A DNA stretch of 64,000 bases from RYN-133 sp963708645 (GCA_963708645.1 CAVPTA010000007.1:868001-932000); one strand, 5' to 3'; positions 38,000 to 48,593 are shown, counted from the stretch's first letter. Notes: a model not told the origin generated them from the letters alone. Numbers and translations are program-made.

Positions 38000-38870
38000 T
38001 CAGCCGATGGTGCCGGTGCCGATCAGCACGACGAGCACGATCAGCGCGGCCGCGCCGAGCGCGAGCAGCGCCCACACCCACCACGCGACCTTCTTCGGCT
38101 GCTCGACGACGACCGGCTCCGGCGGCGCGATGTAGACCGGCGCCGGCGGCGGCGGTTCCTCCACCGGGTGCATCGGACGGTTGCAACGGATGCAGGTCTG
38201 CGCCGACAGCGCGTTGGGCTCATAGCAGAACGGACACGGCAGCGACGCGATCGTCGCGCGGCCGGCCTGACCCGGCAGGCGGCGCAAGGACTCGGCACTG
38301 ACACCGGAGGCGTCGCGCACGACCTTGGACGGCGTCCAGAACAACGGGTAGTCACAGGTGCGGCAGAAGTCGATCGACTCGCGCCGGTTCAGGCTGATCT
38401 GGGCGATGGAGCCGCACTCCGGACAGGTGACCGTCTCGGCCATCGCCGGCGGCATCGCCGCCGCGACGGTCGACGCAGGCTGACTCGCGATGTCGACAGG
38501 GGCGGGCGGTGGCGCATCGACAACAGCCACCCCCGTTGCTGCGGACGCGGTGATGACCGTAGCCGTCGTAGCCGTCGGCGACGACTCGACGCTGGCCGCC
38601 AGCGGCGGCATCGAGATCTCGACCATCGCGTCCGCCACGCTCGGCGGCGGTGCTGATTGGTCCGCCGGTGTCGAGCGCAGTCGCCGGCTTCGTCAAGTTC
38701 ATCGGTGCCGGCGGGGGATACGCCGGCGGTGGCGTGGGCGCCGTCGGCGACATCGGAACGGCCGGAGCGGTGCGCGACTGCGCGTACGGCGGCGACGGCG
38801 CGCCGACCACCGGGATGACGGCGGTCTGATCCGCGTCGGCGCCCGGCTGGGCGAGGGGTTCTGCGGTCAC
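38000..38870 (-). CDS. Zinc-ribbon protein with C-terminal membrane anchor, frameshifted
   Basis: About 290 residues; last gene of the minus-strand structural unit. GTG 38870 overlaps the stop of the upstream tail gene (GTGA). The first 70 residues are Pro/Ala-rich (TAPTPPPAYPPPAPM). A one-base shift near 38675 separates these from the rest. Two zinc ribbons follow (CPECG...CRTC and CPFC...CIRC), then a Pro-rich linker and a single membrane segment at the extreme C-terminus (WVWALLALGAAALIVLVVLIG). A tail-anchored cytosolic zinc protein is predicted. Function unknown; its place suggests a role in recruiting the baseplate to the membrane. Confidence 0.8.
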
Positions 38871-39475
38871 GGTGTTCCTCCCTGCACCGCCGGCCATACC
38901 CGACGGTCTCCCACGTAAAGCTCGGCCCGCACGTGGGCCGGTACCTCGTCGCGGACCAATTCCACGAAGTCCTTCTCGGCGAGCCAGCCGGTCGACTCGA
39001 CCTTCATGCGCACCCACGCAGTATCCGCCGGTGCCTCCCCGTCGCGCCACACTCCGCCGCCGTCCTCGACCTCGACCGGGCCGCCGGTCGTCAGCTCGAG
39101 GAAGCGCCGCAGCCCGTGGGCGGTCCCGCGCCAGGTCAACGTCGTCGCGGCGCCAGCCACGATGCGACGCTTCACCTCGACATCGAGGGAATCGTCGATG
39201 GCGTCGACGCCGATCCACGAGCCGAGCCAGCGCAACATCGGTTCCGGGGTGACCGAGACGTCGGCCAGGTGATCGACGTTGTCGGCGTCCTCGAGCAGGC
39301 TCGAGCCGATCTCTTGGAAGATCGATACGAACCGCACGAAGAAGTCCGAGTCGAGCATGCCGACCGGCAGCTGGCTGAGCAGCCACTGCGGACTGCGGCG
39401 TGGCCGGCTCACCGCATCGGGCGCGGCATGCGCACGGGGGACGAGGGCGGTCACGCCGGCACCGCCGAACCACAC
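38867..39475 (-). CDS. Baseplate protein, phage tail protein I-like
   Basis: A 202-residue protein matching the phage tail protein I family (TIGR02242-like): QWLLSQLPVGMLDSDFFVRFVSIFQEI, LADVSVTPEPMLRWLGSWIGVD, RRIVAGAATTLTWRGTAHGLRRFLEL. In contractile systems it belongs to the baseplate wedge next to the gpJ-like protein. The start is uncertain: GTG 39475 is used, but an out-of-frame ATG near 39511 with a good context could be the true start if a base is missing here. It overlaps the zinc-ribbon gene by 4 bases and follows the gpJ-like gene after 43 bases. Confidence 0.87.
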   Translation of the reverse strand: MWFGGAGVTALVPRAHAAPDAVSRPRRSPQWLLSQLPVGMLDSDFFVRFVSIFQEIGSSLLEDADNVDHLADVSVTPEPMLRWLGSWIGVDAIDDSLDVEVKRRIVAGAATTLTWRGTAHGLRRFLELTTGGPVEVEDGGGVWRDGEAPADTAWVRMKVESTGWLAEKDFVELVRDEVPAHVRAELYVGDRRVWPAVQGGTP

Positions 39476-39518
39476 TGTTGGCCCTGCGGTGCAATGAGCA
39501 GCCTGCTTCCGGTTGCCA

Positions 39519-41477
39519 TTATCTGACGACTACCTGGTGCGGCGCCGACAGGAACAGCGAGTGCGCGTCGAGGCGGATGACATCCTTGCCCGCCCCGAGG
39601 CGGCGGCCGGTGCGCAGGTCGTACTCGAACAGCAGCGCTTCCTCGACTCGCTCGACCCCGTCGATCGCTTCGAGCATCTGCGTGATCGCCGCGGCGTTGA
39701 GGTCGGCGTCAAAGGGCCAGCCCGTGCCGTCCGGACCGCCGCTGAGCGGGTTGACGTAGCGGGTCAGCGCTTCGATCGCGCGTTGCCGCACCAGTCCGGC
39801 CGGGCGACCGGGCGCACAGTGCACGAGGGCCGCGACCGAAACGCCTTGGTAGAACGGCGTGCTGATCTCGACCGCCGTGCCGACAACGCGGTGCGCGTCG
39901 AGATGGTCGGTGATGCGCCGCATCAACGGCTGCGCGATCGCGAAGTCGTCCAGCTGCTGCCGTACTGCGTCGCCACGGGCCTGCGGGACGACGAGCAACC
40001 GCACCGAACCGTTGCCTCGGTCGGCCGGCAGGCACCGGGCGCGCGCGACCTCGATCGACGACTCGAGCGTGAGCCGCTCGTAGTCGCCGGCTGTGACGGC
40101 GCGCTGTCCGGTGCGCAAGGTCATCGGGCCGCGGGTCTTCGCCTCGTTGACGGTCTCGGGGTCGACGCCGCCGATCGCCGGCGCGATGTTCGTGACGCCC
40201 TGCACGAACGGGATCGAGCGGCGCATCACCGTCAGCGTGCGCGCACCGGTGTTGCCCCGCGCGCCGCCGCCGTGGCGGTAGCCCGACACCAGGATCATCG
40301 CGCCGTCGCGAGGGATCGCGCCGTGCTGACGCACCGACCCGTTCGGGTAGCGCACCTGCGGGCCGAAGCGCACCTCGCCCGTCGAGCTGTCCCAGATGAA
40401 GTGCTCGTCGGTCGGCCCGGACTGGCTGAAGTCGTCGACCTCGGTCCATGCCGTGCGGTGACCGTCGTCGGTGACCAACACGGTCTCGTCGGCCGATCGC
40501 CGGGCGAGGACGGGGTGATGGGCAACGGCGAACACCTGGCCGGGCGCGCCACCGCTGCGGCCGATGACCTCTTCACCGACCTGCTCGGCATGCTCGGCCG
40601 AGATCGTCCCGCCCAGCGACTCGACACGAACGTTGCGGATGCGCGGTGAGGCCTGGTAGGTCGGGCGTCCCGTGGTCGAGTCGAGCAGGCGCACTCGCAG
40701 CCAGTACGACGAGTCGTTGCCGACGGTGAGCATCTCGTGCTCGTTCGGGACGAGCAGAGTGACCGCACCGGCCCGGTTCAGGCCACCGGTGGTGTCCTCG
40801 TAGCCGGTGCACCCGATCCATCCCTCGCCGTTCCAGACCTCCCACGCAAGAGGTGGGGTGCGGGGGTCCACGCCGATGCCCTCGGCGTGTGCGTCCAGCG
40901 ACAGTCGCACGACCGTGCCGGCGAGGCTACGGGCGAAGCCGAACAGCATCGCGTCGCCCGGGGTGAGCTGGCTGGACGGGAAGCAGCGCACGCCCTCGCT
41001 CGAGTAGCGCAGCTCCTCCCACACGTCGCCGACACGCTGGTCGGCCTCGGAGTGGGTCTTGGCCGAGCGCAACTCCGGCGGGGCGATGACGAGCTCGTCG
41101 GTGGTGCTGAACACGACCGCGTCCGCGCTGCCCGAGGACGCGCCGCCGACGGTGGTGACCTCGGTCCCGGCCGGCACGATCACGGAATCGTTGACGACGC
41201 CGGAGAGCCAGAAAGTGAGATCGGCGCGGGCCACCGACGACGGGAACGGCGAGATGCCGACCATGTTGAGGAAGTGGACGTACAGGCGGTCGGGCACCTG
41301 GTTGACCCGGTACAGGATCATCTCGCTCATCCACGCGAACAACTCGATCAGCGCGACACCGGGGTCGGAGACGTTGTGGTTGGTCCACTCCGGGCAGTAG
41401 CGCGGGATGAGTCGCTTGGCCTCGTCGACGATGTCCTGGAACTTGCGGTCGTCGAGGTCCGGCGCGGGTAGCGGCAT
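39519..41477 (-). CDS. Baseplate wedge protein, gpJ-like (Pvc11-type)
   Basis: A 652-residue protein of the putative baseplate assembly family (TIGR02243-like), with intact frame. The N-terminus shows YCPEWTNHNVSDPGVALIE and ELFAWMSEMILYRVNQVPD, the family hallmark; later motifs are FLNMVGISPFPS, VPAGTEVTTVGG, NTGARTLTVMRR and GPMTLRTGQRAVTAGDYERL. It forms the baseplate wedge that links spike hub to sheath and triggers contraction (family knowledge). Start ATG 41477, 46 bases after the gp25 gene. Confidence 0.93.
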   Translation of the reverse strand: MPLPAPDLDDRKFQDIVDEAKRLIPRYCPEWTNHNVSDPGVALIELFAWMSEMILYRVNQVPDRLYVHFLNMVGISPFPSSVARADLTFWLSGVVNDSVIVPAGTEVTTVGGASSGSADAVVFSTTDELVIAPPELRSAKTHSEADQRVGDVWEELRYSSEGVRCFPSSQLTPGDAMLFGFARSLAGTVVRLSLDAHAEGIGVDPRTPPLAWEVWNGEGWIGCTGYEDTTGGLNRAGAVTLLVPNEHEMLTVGNDSSYWLRVRLLDSTTGRPTYQASPRIRNVRVESLGGTISAEHAEQVGEEVIGRSGGAPGQVFAVAHHPVLARRSADETVLVTDDGHRTAWTEVDDFSQSGPTDEHFIWDSSTGEVRFGPQVRYPNGSVRQHGAIPRDGAMILVSGYRHGGGARGNTGARTLTVMRRSIPFVQGVTNIAPAIGGVDPETVNEAKTRGPMTLRTGQRAVTAGDYERLTLESSIEVARARCLPADRGNGSVRLLVVPQARGDAVRQQLDDFAIAQPLMRRITDHLDAHRVVGTAVEISTPFYQGVSVAALVHCAPGRPAGLVRQRAIEALTRYVNPLSGGPDGTGWPFDADLNAAAITQMLEAIDGVERVEEALLFEYDLRTGRRLGAGKDVIRLDAHSLFLSAPHQVVVR

Positions 41478-41523
41478 GATCGTCTCTATTCTCAGCGGCT
41501 ATTCGTAATGGCTGTTCGGCTGG

Positions 41524-41967
41524 CTATTCGGAATCGTGCGGGATGACGTAGAACGGGTACACAAGGTTGCGCCGGTCATTGGTCGCTCGCACCTTGTAGA
41601 CGACGTGGATGCGCACCAACCCGTCGTCGTTGCCGTCGGCGATGGGCGTGACCTGTTCGACCTCGACGCGTGGCTCCCACTGACCGACTGCCTCGCGTAC
41701 GGCCTCGGCGATCAGGCCCAGCAGGTTCGGCGTGATCGGCTCGAACAACAGGTCCCAGATGCGACACCCGAACTTGGGCCGCATGACGCGCTCGCCCGGC
41801 GCCGTGAGCAGGACGAGCCGGATGGAGCGGTCGAGGTCCTCGACGCCGTGGGTGAGTGCGATCGACCCGGTGTGGTCGACGCCCAGCGGCCAGCTGAACC
41901 CCTTGCCGATGAAGGTGGCGTCGTAACGCGAGACGTCCCGCGTGCGTGCGGGCAATGGTCCGCTCAT
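41524..41967 (-). CDS. GPW/gp25 baseplate protein (Pvc9-type)
   Basis: A 147-residue lysozyme-like gp25 family protein of the baseplate. It shows GFSWPLGVDHTGSIALTHG, VEDLDRSIRLVLLTAPGERV, the EPR-type core RPKFGCRIWDLLFEPI and WEPRVEVEQVTP. Gp25 proteins sit in the wedge core and seed sheath assembly. It starts right at the stop of the spike gene, which implies translational coupling. Confidence 0.94.
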   Translation of the reverse strand: MSGPLPARTRDVSRYDATFIGKGFSWPLGVDHTGSIALTHGVEDLDRSIRLVLLTAPGERVMRPKFGCRIWDLLFEPITPNLLGLIAEAVREAVGQWEPRVEVEQVTPIADGNDDGLVRIHVVYKVRATNDRRNLVYPFYVIPHDSE

Positions 41968-43769
41968 CAGTTGATCTTCACAATCGCTCCCTTGAGGCTG
42001 GCCTGCAGGCCACCCTGGACGGTCACCTGCGTGTCGCCCTTGAGCTCAGCCTGGGCCCCCTGCCACGACACCTTCGCGGTGCCCTTGCCGGTGAGGTTGG
42101 CCTGCGCCTGGATGTCGACGTCCGAGTTGGCCTGAATGCTGATCTTCAGGCCCTTGATCGTGATGTTGCCCTTGCCGTCGAACTCGATCGAGGACGAGCC
42201 CACGGTGATGGCGAACGGCTTTCCGTCCGGGTACTTGATGTCGCCGCGGTCGGCGCCGATGCGCAGCTGTTGGTCATCGGACACCGCGGTGATCTTGACG
42301 TGCTGCTCGTCCGGCCCGTCGCCGTCGGCCAGTTCGATCACGTTGTTCTGTCGGGACGTGATGCGCCGGTAGGCGACCTTGCCGTTGGCGACAACGTCAG
42401 TTCCGGCTGCGACGGCGTCCTTGCCGTTGAACAGTGCGCCGATGACGACGGGGCGCCGGGTGTCGCCACCCTCGAAGCCGACCAGCACCTCGTCGTTGAT
42501 CTCGGGCAGGAACACTCCACCACGTTTGTCGCCGCCGCCGAAGGAGACGACGCGCGCCCATGCGCTCGCGACGTCGCCGGTGAGACCGTTGAACTTGACC
42601 TTGACCATCCCGGGCATGTCACTGCCGGAACCGGAGCCGCCGACGTCGCTGACCACCGCGGTGGTCAGGCCGTGATTGACGAAACCTGTCTCGGCGACGG
42701 GTACGGCAAGCTTGTCGACCAGAGCGGACTGGCGCATCTGCCCGGCGCGGAATCGAGTGAAGAAACCGCGACCGCTGAAGATGTGCTCAACCTCGCTGAC
42801 GAGGTACTTGCCGTTGGCCGGACCGGCGCTGGAGATCGTGACGATCGCGTTCGGGGCGACCTTGGCATTGATCAGTGACAGGCCGCGTGCGCTGACGGCG
42901 TCGCCCTGCCACATCGTCAACAGCGATCCGGCGGCGAGCTCGGCCTCGGCCTGCGAGGTCGGGGTCGCGTCGCCGGCGAGGAAGTCGTCCGAGCCGACGA
43001 GCGAGGTGCGCTTCGAGCCGCCGTAGCTGTCGGTGAACGTCGACTCCGCGCCGGCGGGAGGAGAGCCGGACGCGCTGCCCTGGATGTCCTGCTTCGCCTT
43101 CGGATCCCAACCGTTGACCTTGATCGTGGCCGGACGCAAGGCGCTGCCGCGGACAGAGAACTCCATCAGGTCCGTGAGCAGGTCGAGGGTTGCCACCTCC
43201 GTACGACTCAGGTCGCCAGCCGGCTTCACGCACAGTTTCGAGCCGTCGACCCACCACACGTAGTTCAGCCGCTTCGTGATCGTGTCGAGCAGGGCGAGGT
43301 CGGTCCCGCTCTGCAGCAGATAGTCCTGGGTCGGATCGTTGGGGGTGGTCATGTCGAGCGACAGGCCCGAGCTGCCGGTCAGCTGGCTGAGGACGTCGGA
43401 CATCTTCATCGTCTCGAAGGTGCGGATGTGTTTGGTCAGGCCGAGTTTGAACGACTTGTCATCGGCGGTGACGACGAACTCCGGCCGAACGGCTGCGGAA
43501 TCGTGCTCCAGCGCGGTCCCGGTGACGACGCCTTCGAACATGCTAGGTCGTGTCGGCCTTGATCGTCACCGTCGTGCCGAGGGCGAACGTCGATGCGCAG
43601 CGATCGAATAGCCGAAGTCGTCGAACCGGATCATCGCGCGACCGGTCATGCTGAGCGCCGCGGTTCACCCGCACCGACACGAGTTTGTCGGAGCGTGGGC
43701 GGACAGCTCCTGGCCGTTGATCGTGATGTTGCACGAGGTCAGGGCGATCTGGTCGAGGACACTGTCCAT
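41967..43769 (-). CDS. VgrG-like spike protein (Pvc8-type), frameshifted N-terminus
   Basis: About 600 residues from ATG 43769. The first 75 residues are scattered over three frames: MDSVLDQIALTSCNITINGQ, then DKLVSVRVNRG, then MTGRAMIRFDDFGYSIAA, then STFALGTTVTIKADTT. The remaining 524 residues are intact. They contain the gpD/VgrG hub (KHIRTFETMKMSDVLSQL, DYLLQSGTDLALLDTITKR), the gp5-OB region (GMVKVKFNGLTGDVASAWAR, GGVFLPEINDEVLVGFEGGD) and a C-terminal beta-helix needle (INGQ-like IKGLKISIQANSDVDIQAQA). It forms the trimeric spike hub under the tube. It lies 9 bases after the LysM gene and abuts gp25. Confidence 0.87.
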
Positions 43770-43778
43770 CAGGTGCCG

Positions 43779-44429
43779 TCACCACGCGGGGATCGACAGC
43801 AGCGCTCCGGGGCGCAGAGCCAGCGGATCCTCGATGCCGTTGGCACCGGCAAGCTCGCGCCAGCGGGTGGAGTCGCCGTAGTAGCGCGCAGAGATCCGGT
43901 CGAGCGTTTCGCCGGGCTGCACGCGGTGCGTGCGGTGCGGTCGCGGCGTGCCGGAGGTCGGGTTCTGCTTGGTGAACGCGTTGGACGCCTCGAACTGGTA
44001 GAGCTCGACGTGCGCCTCGGCGCGCAGCGGCTTTCCGGCCGAGGAGAAGTAGGTGAACCTCAGCACCACGCTGTAGACGACCGACGGGAACGAGTGGAAG
44101 TCGCCCCAGTGGAAGAACACTGTCGGCGGACGACCGTTGCGGCTCGTTTCGTCCGCGCCGGGCAGCGTGTAGTCGACGTCCATCAGCGCCATGAGCTGGT
44201 TGGTGTAGGACGTGACCGCGGTGCCGTCGGCGGTCGTGTCGAAGACCAGATCGAGGTTGAGCCAGCCGTGGTGCGCGCCGAGGAAGCGCAGCTTGGTGAT
44301 GTCCCAGCCCGGCTTCGCGTTGTCGCCCCACGCGTTCTGCCGGCCGACCGTGATCGTCTCGGGGTTGAACAGGCACGAAATCCGGTTGTTGTGCTCGTCC
44401 TCGAGGAAGGCTTTTTCCAACTCGGGCAT
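43779..44429 (-). CDS. LysM-domain baseplate/tube-adaptor protein (Pvc7-type)
   Basis: A 216-residue protein. The N-terminal 150 residues match the CIS tube/baseplate adaptor family (LEDEHNNRISCLFNPETITVG, then LVFDTTADGT and VVLRFTYFSSAGKPLRAEAHV); the C-terminus is a LysM motif (HRVQPGETLDRISARYYGD). In Pvc and related systems this protein joins the inner tube to the spike hub; the LysM here is structural rather than peptidoglycan-binding (family knowledge). Start ATG 44429 overlaps the stop of the Ala/Pro linker protein. Confidence 0.92.
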   Translation of the reverse strand: MPELEKAFLEDEHNNRISCLFNPETITVGRQNAWGDNAKPGWDITKLRFLGAHHGWLNLDLVFDTTADGTAVTSYTNQLMALMDVDYTLPGADETSRNGRPPTVFFHWGDFHSFPSVVYSVVLRFTYFSSAGKPLRAEAHVELYQFEASNAFTKQNPTSGTPRPHRTHRVQPGETLDRISARYYGDSTRWRELAGANGIEDPLALRPGALLSIPAW

Positions 44430-47400
44430 CAGAACGCTCCGTCGGAGTTGTAGCGACCGCGTCGTTCGAGCTCGTCCACAACGCGCTGTTCGATCTTGTC
44501 GACGACCCGTTCGACGATGTCGTCGATGTCGATGCCGGTGGTGTCGTGCGTGGCCTGGTCGAGCGTGCGGCGCACGGTGTACTGGCCGGGCGTGGTCACG
44601 GGGGAACCTCCCGAGGTTTGGGTGACGCGGCGGATCGGCGGGTCGGCGAGCCGAGCGGCCCGGAACAGGTGGGCGGTCGACTCGGCCAGCCCCGAAGGTG
44701 CTTGCGTGCCGAGCGTGTCGGCGAGACTGCGCCGCACGACGTCCGGGACGCCGTCATGGCCGGCGCGGCCTGCGGTGCCGCCGTCACCGGCGAAGTCACG
44801 GTGCAGTCCCCGCGCCGCGGCCGGCAACTCGGGGCCGGAGACCGGAGCCGGCCGGATGCTGATGGGCGGGGGAGCGGGCAGGTAACTGCGCGCGATCGTC
44901 GCCGGTCGGCTGGTCGGGATTCCGGGTGCGCCACGTCCGGTCGCCCGATGCCCGGCCGAAGCGCTACTGGTGCGCTGGGCGGTGCCGGGCCCCGCGGCAG
45001 CGTTCCGTGGCGACTGCGCGGTGGCCTCCGAACCGACCGAGGCCGCGGCCGGGACCGCGTGGTGGTTGCGTTGTCGGCCGAGGTCACGGCAGCCGAACGA
45101 GCTGCAGCACCGGAGGCACTTCGGCGTACGGACGGTCGGGGCGGGGTCGAGCCGAGCCCGGCGCCCGGAACCGCAAGCGCCGTGCCCGCAGCACCGCCAG
45201 GCATCGGGCTGCTGCCTGCAACCGAGGCCGGGACGATCGTCGTGCTCGGCCCGAAGCCGCTGGCGAGGCCTGGCCGCGCGTCGAGCTCAGACGCGGGTGC
45301 GCCCACCGCCGCGAGCCGGCGCACGGTCGGGGTGCGTGTGGCGGTGAGAAGCTCGGGCATGGCGACCGCGGCGAGCCGGCGCACGGCCGGCGTTCCGGCG
45401 GCGGGGACGGTGCAGTCGGTCGGGCACGCCAGGCTGTGCTGGTGCGCGGGTCCTGACTCGAGGTTGGCGGCCCGGCGGATCGGTGCGGTCGGGTTCGCGG
45501 TCGGGTCGGTCGGCGTCGCGTCGGGGCGAGCGGCTCGGGTCTGGGCACCCGACGACGCCGCGACCCCGAGCGAGGTCGACGACGAGGCCGCTGATCCTGG
45601 CGCCGCGGCCGACCCGGACGACGTGGCGGTGGCCGGCGTTGTCGCGCCCTGGCCTGCCGACGACGGAGCTGATGGGATGGTCGGTGATGTCGATGACGAC
45701 GCCGGCCGCGTCGATGACCCGACTGCAGCTGCGACGGCCGGCGACGAGGCGCTGCGGTTAGCGGCGGCGCGAGCGGACCGGCGCGTCGGCCCGAGCCGCG
45801 GCGGGAGCGGCGCCGGCGGCGGGGAGCGCGGGCAGGCCGGGTGCGCGGCTGACTCCGGTCGGCGGCGAGGCGCTGGATCGACACGGCGGGACGGATCTCG
45901 CCGTCGTGGCGCAGTCCGCGGTGGCCGTATCCGAAGCGGCGCACGCTGGCCAGCCCGAGCCCGGCCGGGTTGCCCCGACGCCAGCTCGGGGTGAATGCGA
46001 TCGCCGCTCCCGGCTGCGTAGGCGCCGAAGCTGTCGCGGCCTGTGCCGAGGTGCGCTGAACGGCGGCCGAAGTCGAGGCGACGGCAGCAGCGGGCGCTGT
46101 GCTCGCAGCCGTGGCCGGCGACGCCGACGGGCTCGACGCGTCGTCACCTGCGGTCCGGGTCACCGCCGAGTCGGCGCTCGGGCTTGCCGCTCGCGCACCG
46201 GTCGGCGCCGCCGCCGATGCCGCCGCGCTGTGCTGGGTCGGTACGGCCGGCGAGGACGTCGTCGGAGCAGCGCCCGGTGCTGCCGGCGCGCCCGAAGTTG
46301 CACTCGGGGCGGCGGTAGCCGCCGGCGGCATCGCCCACGAGGGCCAGTTCGCCGCAGCCGGCGCGGACGATGGAGCGGTCGCGGCCGCGCCGGGTCGAGA
46401 GTCCGCGGCGGCCGGCGATGGGGCTGTCGCGGATGTGGCGGCGTGCGCACCGGTAGTCGCAGCGCCGGTGGTCGGAGCGCTTGCTGCGGGAGAGGCCGCG
46501 TGCCGCGGCCCCGCGGGTGATGCAGTAGCCGCGGGCGATGCAGCAGCTGCGGGTGACGCAGTCGCCGAGGTGCTCCGGCGCACCGGCTCCGGTGATGCGG
46601 CGGGCGCCGCGCGGCCGATGACCTGCATCGGACGCGTTGCCGCTTCGGTCAGCCTGGCAGCGGGACGCAGCGGGTGCGCCGTTCCGATCATTCGCCGCAG
46701 CGGGCCAGGGGTCGCGTGTCCCGACATCGACGCGGTGCCGGCGAGCGCGCGTGTCCCTACGACGGAACCGGTTGTCGTCGCGGTGGCCGCCGGATCGAGC
46801 GCGCGCCGCAGCGCAACCGGGGCGCCCGGTCGCGCCACGGCGTCGTCAGCGCTCCCGCCCGGCTGCGCAGCCATCGACGCTGCAGCGGTCGAGGCGGGCA
46901 CGTCGACCGGTGCATCGGCCGCGGCCGAATCGATCGTCGGGGCCGCGCCAGTGACGGGCGCACCGTCAAATGCGGTGACAGCTGCAACGTCGGAGCTGGC
47001 GGCAGGTGCCACGACAGCGGCGGGGCGACTCATGGCCGAGCCGGACGGTTCCGCCGACGTGCGCGCCGACCGTCGGGCAGGCTGTTGTGCCGGGCCGCGC
47101 ACCGGGCTCTGCCCGGCAATCGTGCCGGTGCTCGATCCAGGCGTGGCCGTGCGGGCACCACTCGGCCGTGTCGCACGAGCCGGCTCCGGCAGCACTGCCG
47201 CGACCGCACGACGCACGGCGGCGACGAACCGCGACACTGCCGGTGCGGGGCGTCCCGGCACCGGTGCCGAGGCGCCGGCCGCAGAGTGCGCGACGCCCGG
47301 GCTCGATGCGGACGAGGACGTCGCCGGGCGGGCCGTCGCGGCGCGCGCCGCATCACCGGGAACGGCCGGCGCAGTGGCGCCCGGCCCAGAGCCGTTCCCG

Positions 47401-47939
47401 GTCGAGTTCCCCGCCGGCGCTCCGGCACGGTTGGCTGGGGTGCGCGGCGAGTTCAGCCGCGCACGATCGTGGTTCATCAGCATCGGCCCGGCCGCGGTGG
47501 TCGCCTCCGAGCGCCGGACGTTGATGACCTCGGCGTGCAGGCCCGCCACGATGCCGCCCGGTGTGTAGGTCTGCTCGTTCGGGACGCGGCGCACCGCCTT
47601 GGGCAGCCCTCGCGCGGGCAACGCCGACACCGCCGCCTCGCGCCGGATCGCTGCGGGTGCGGGCATGGGTACGCCCGCTTCCTCGACTTCCGGTTCGGGT
47701 CCCGTCCACCATCGTGGTGGCGCGACGTTCGCATCGCGGTAGGACCGCGCCCGGACGACCTCGGGGCCGCCGAGCGAACGGCGCACCTCGACCGGACGGG
47801 CCGTGGCGGACGCGAACCGGGCACAACTGGAGGCAAGACTGCCGATGAGTGCAGGACGGCGGCGAATGCGCGGCGGGCCGGGCACGCGCAATCGGGTCAC
47901 GATGTCGCGACCGAACCGGCTGGCGTCAGGCGTGGTCAT
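44429..47939 (-). CDS. Long disordered Ala/Pro-rich protein with repeated hydrophobic-Arg-Arg motifs, frameshifted
   Basis: About 1,170 residues from ATG 47939, overlapping the second tube gene stop (ATGA). The protein is low complexity (Ala, Pro, Ser, Thr) and predicted disordered, but is punctuated by a short motif: a hydrophobic residue, Arg-Arg, then often Ala or Ser (PTVRRLAAVGAP, PAVRRLAAVAMP, PPRPSVRRSASG, EPVRRSTSAT, VALRRALDP, PLRRMIG). I count at least twelve. The last 35 residues form an acidic/basic amphipathic helix (IDDIVERVVDKIEQRVVDEL then ERRGR). Frame shifts occur near 45855, 45775 and 45065. Function unknown; position between the tube and LysM genes suggests a scaffold, tape-like or cargo-loading protein. 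Confidence 0.75.
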
Positions 47940-48427
47940 CCGGCGGCCTGCGTCTTCGCCCGGAAACCGTGATGGGCGACCTCGAGCTCTTCTTCGAGCA
48001 CGCTGTTGTCGCCGACGGAGAAGTCCGGGCCCTTCCATCGCACCGGGAACACGTCGATGAACTCCCACGACCGCAGCCGGTCACCGATCGGGCTGATCGC
48101 GGTGACCGCTCCGGTCGAGCGGGTGAGCGAGTCGGAGTTGCCGGCGAAGCCCTCGCCGGAAGACTTCTGCAGCCAGTCGAATAGCGCATCGCTTTGGGTC
48201 AGGCCGCGCTTGAACGTGATGTTCGGCCAGGTCATGCGCGACGGCAGTTTGTGCGTGAAGCTGTTCTGACCACCTTCGGCGATCTCGACGACGTTGACGG
48301 TCACCTGCAGACCGAGCACCTCGCGAAAGATGCCGATCTCGACGCCGTCGACCTCGAAGAGGAACCGGTCGGCAATCGGGATGTCACCGCCGAGCGGTTC
48401 GGCACTACTGGGCGTACTACTGGGCAT
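47936..48427 (-). CDS. Tail tube protein 2 (Pvc5-type, gp19-like)
   Basis: A 163-residue member of the T4 gp19/conserved phage tail region family (TIGR02241-like): ADRFLFEVDGVEIGIFREVL, NSFTHKLPSRMTWPNITFKRG and WEFIDVFPVRWKGPDFS. This second tube protein usually forms the first ring on the spike hub. ATG 48427 is used; an upstream in-frame GTG/ATG would add 8 residues. It overlaps the DUF6760 gene by 11 bases and the linker gene by 4. Confidence 0.92.
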   Translation of the reverse strand: MPSSTPSSAEPLGGDIPIADRFLFEVDGVEIGIFREVLGLQVTVNVVEIAEGGQNSFTHKLPSRMTWPNITFKRGLTQSDALFDWLQKSSGEGFAGNSDSLTRSTGAVTAISPIGDRLRSWEFIDVFPVRWKGPDFSVGDNSVLEEELEVAHHGFRAKTQAAG

Positions 48428-48593
48428 ATTCACGCACCGCCTGCCATGCACGCTCGTTCAGCGAAGCGACCGCGCGCACCATGCGCACGCGGTCCATGTG
48501 TTCGAGGTCGAGCAATTGCTCGAAATCCCAGTGCAGGTGGTAGGCGAGGTAAGCCAGTTCCTGCCAGATGGCATCGGTCGGGTAGCGCATCAT
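48417..48593 (-). CDS. DUF6760-family small CIS protein
   Basis: A 58-residue gene, easily missed because of its size. The protein starts MMRYPTDAIWQELAYLAY and contains HLHWDFEQLLDLEH, then an Arg-rich helix RVRMVRAVASLNERAW. This is the pattern of the DUF6760 proteins that sit between tail assembly and tube genes in actinobacterial contractile systems. It lies 16 bases after the assembly chaperone gene and overlaps the second tube gene, so it is translationally coupled. Its exact role is unknown; a Pvc6-like adaptor is possible. Confidence 0.8.
   Translation of the reverse strand: MMRYPTDAIWQELAYLAYHLHWDFEQLLDLEHMDRVRMVRAVASLNERAWQAVREYAQ

Noticed and set aside
41967..43769. Type VI secretion system, suggested by the VgrG-like protein
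   Set aside because: No TssJ/L/M membrane complex, TssB/C or ClpV; the sheath and baseplate are of the phage-like CIS type.
44546..45994. Open frame of about 482 codons on the plus strand opposite the Ala/Pro linker protein
   Set aside because: Low-complexity shadow; the minus strand has overlaps with both neighbouring CIS genes and the repeated Arg-Arg motif.
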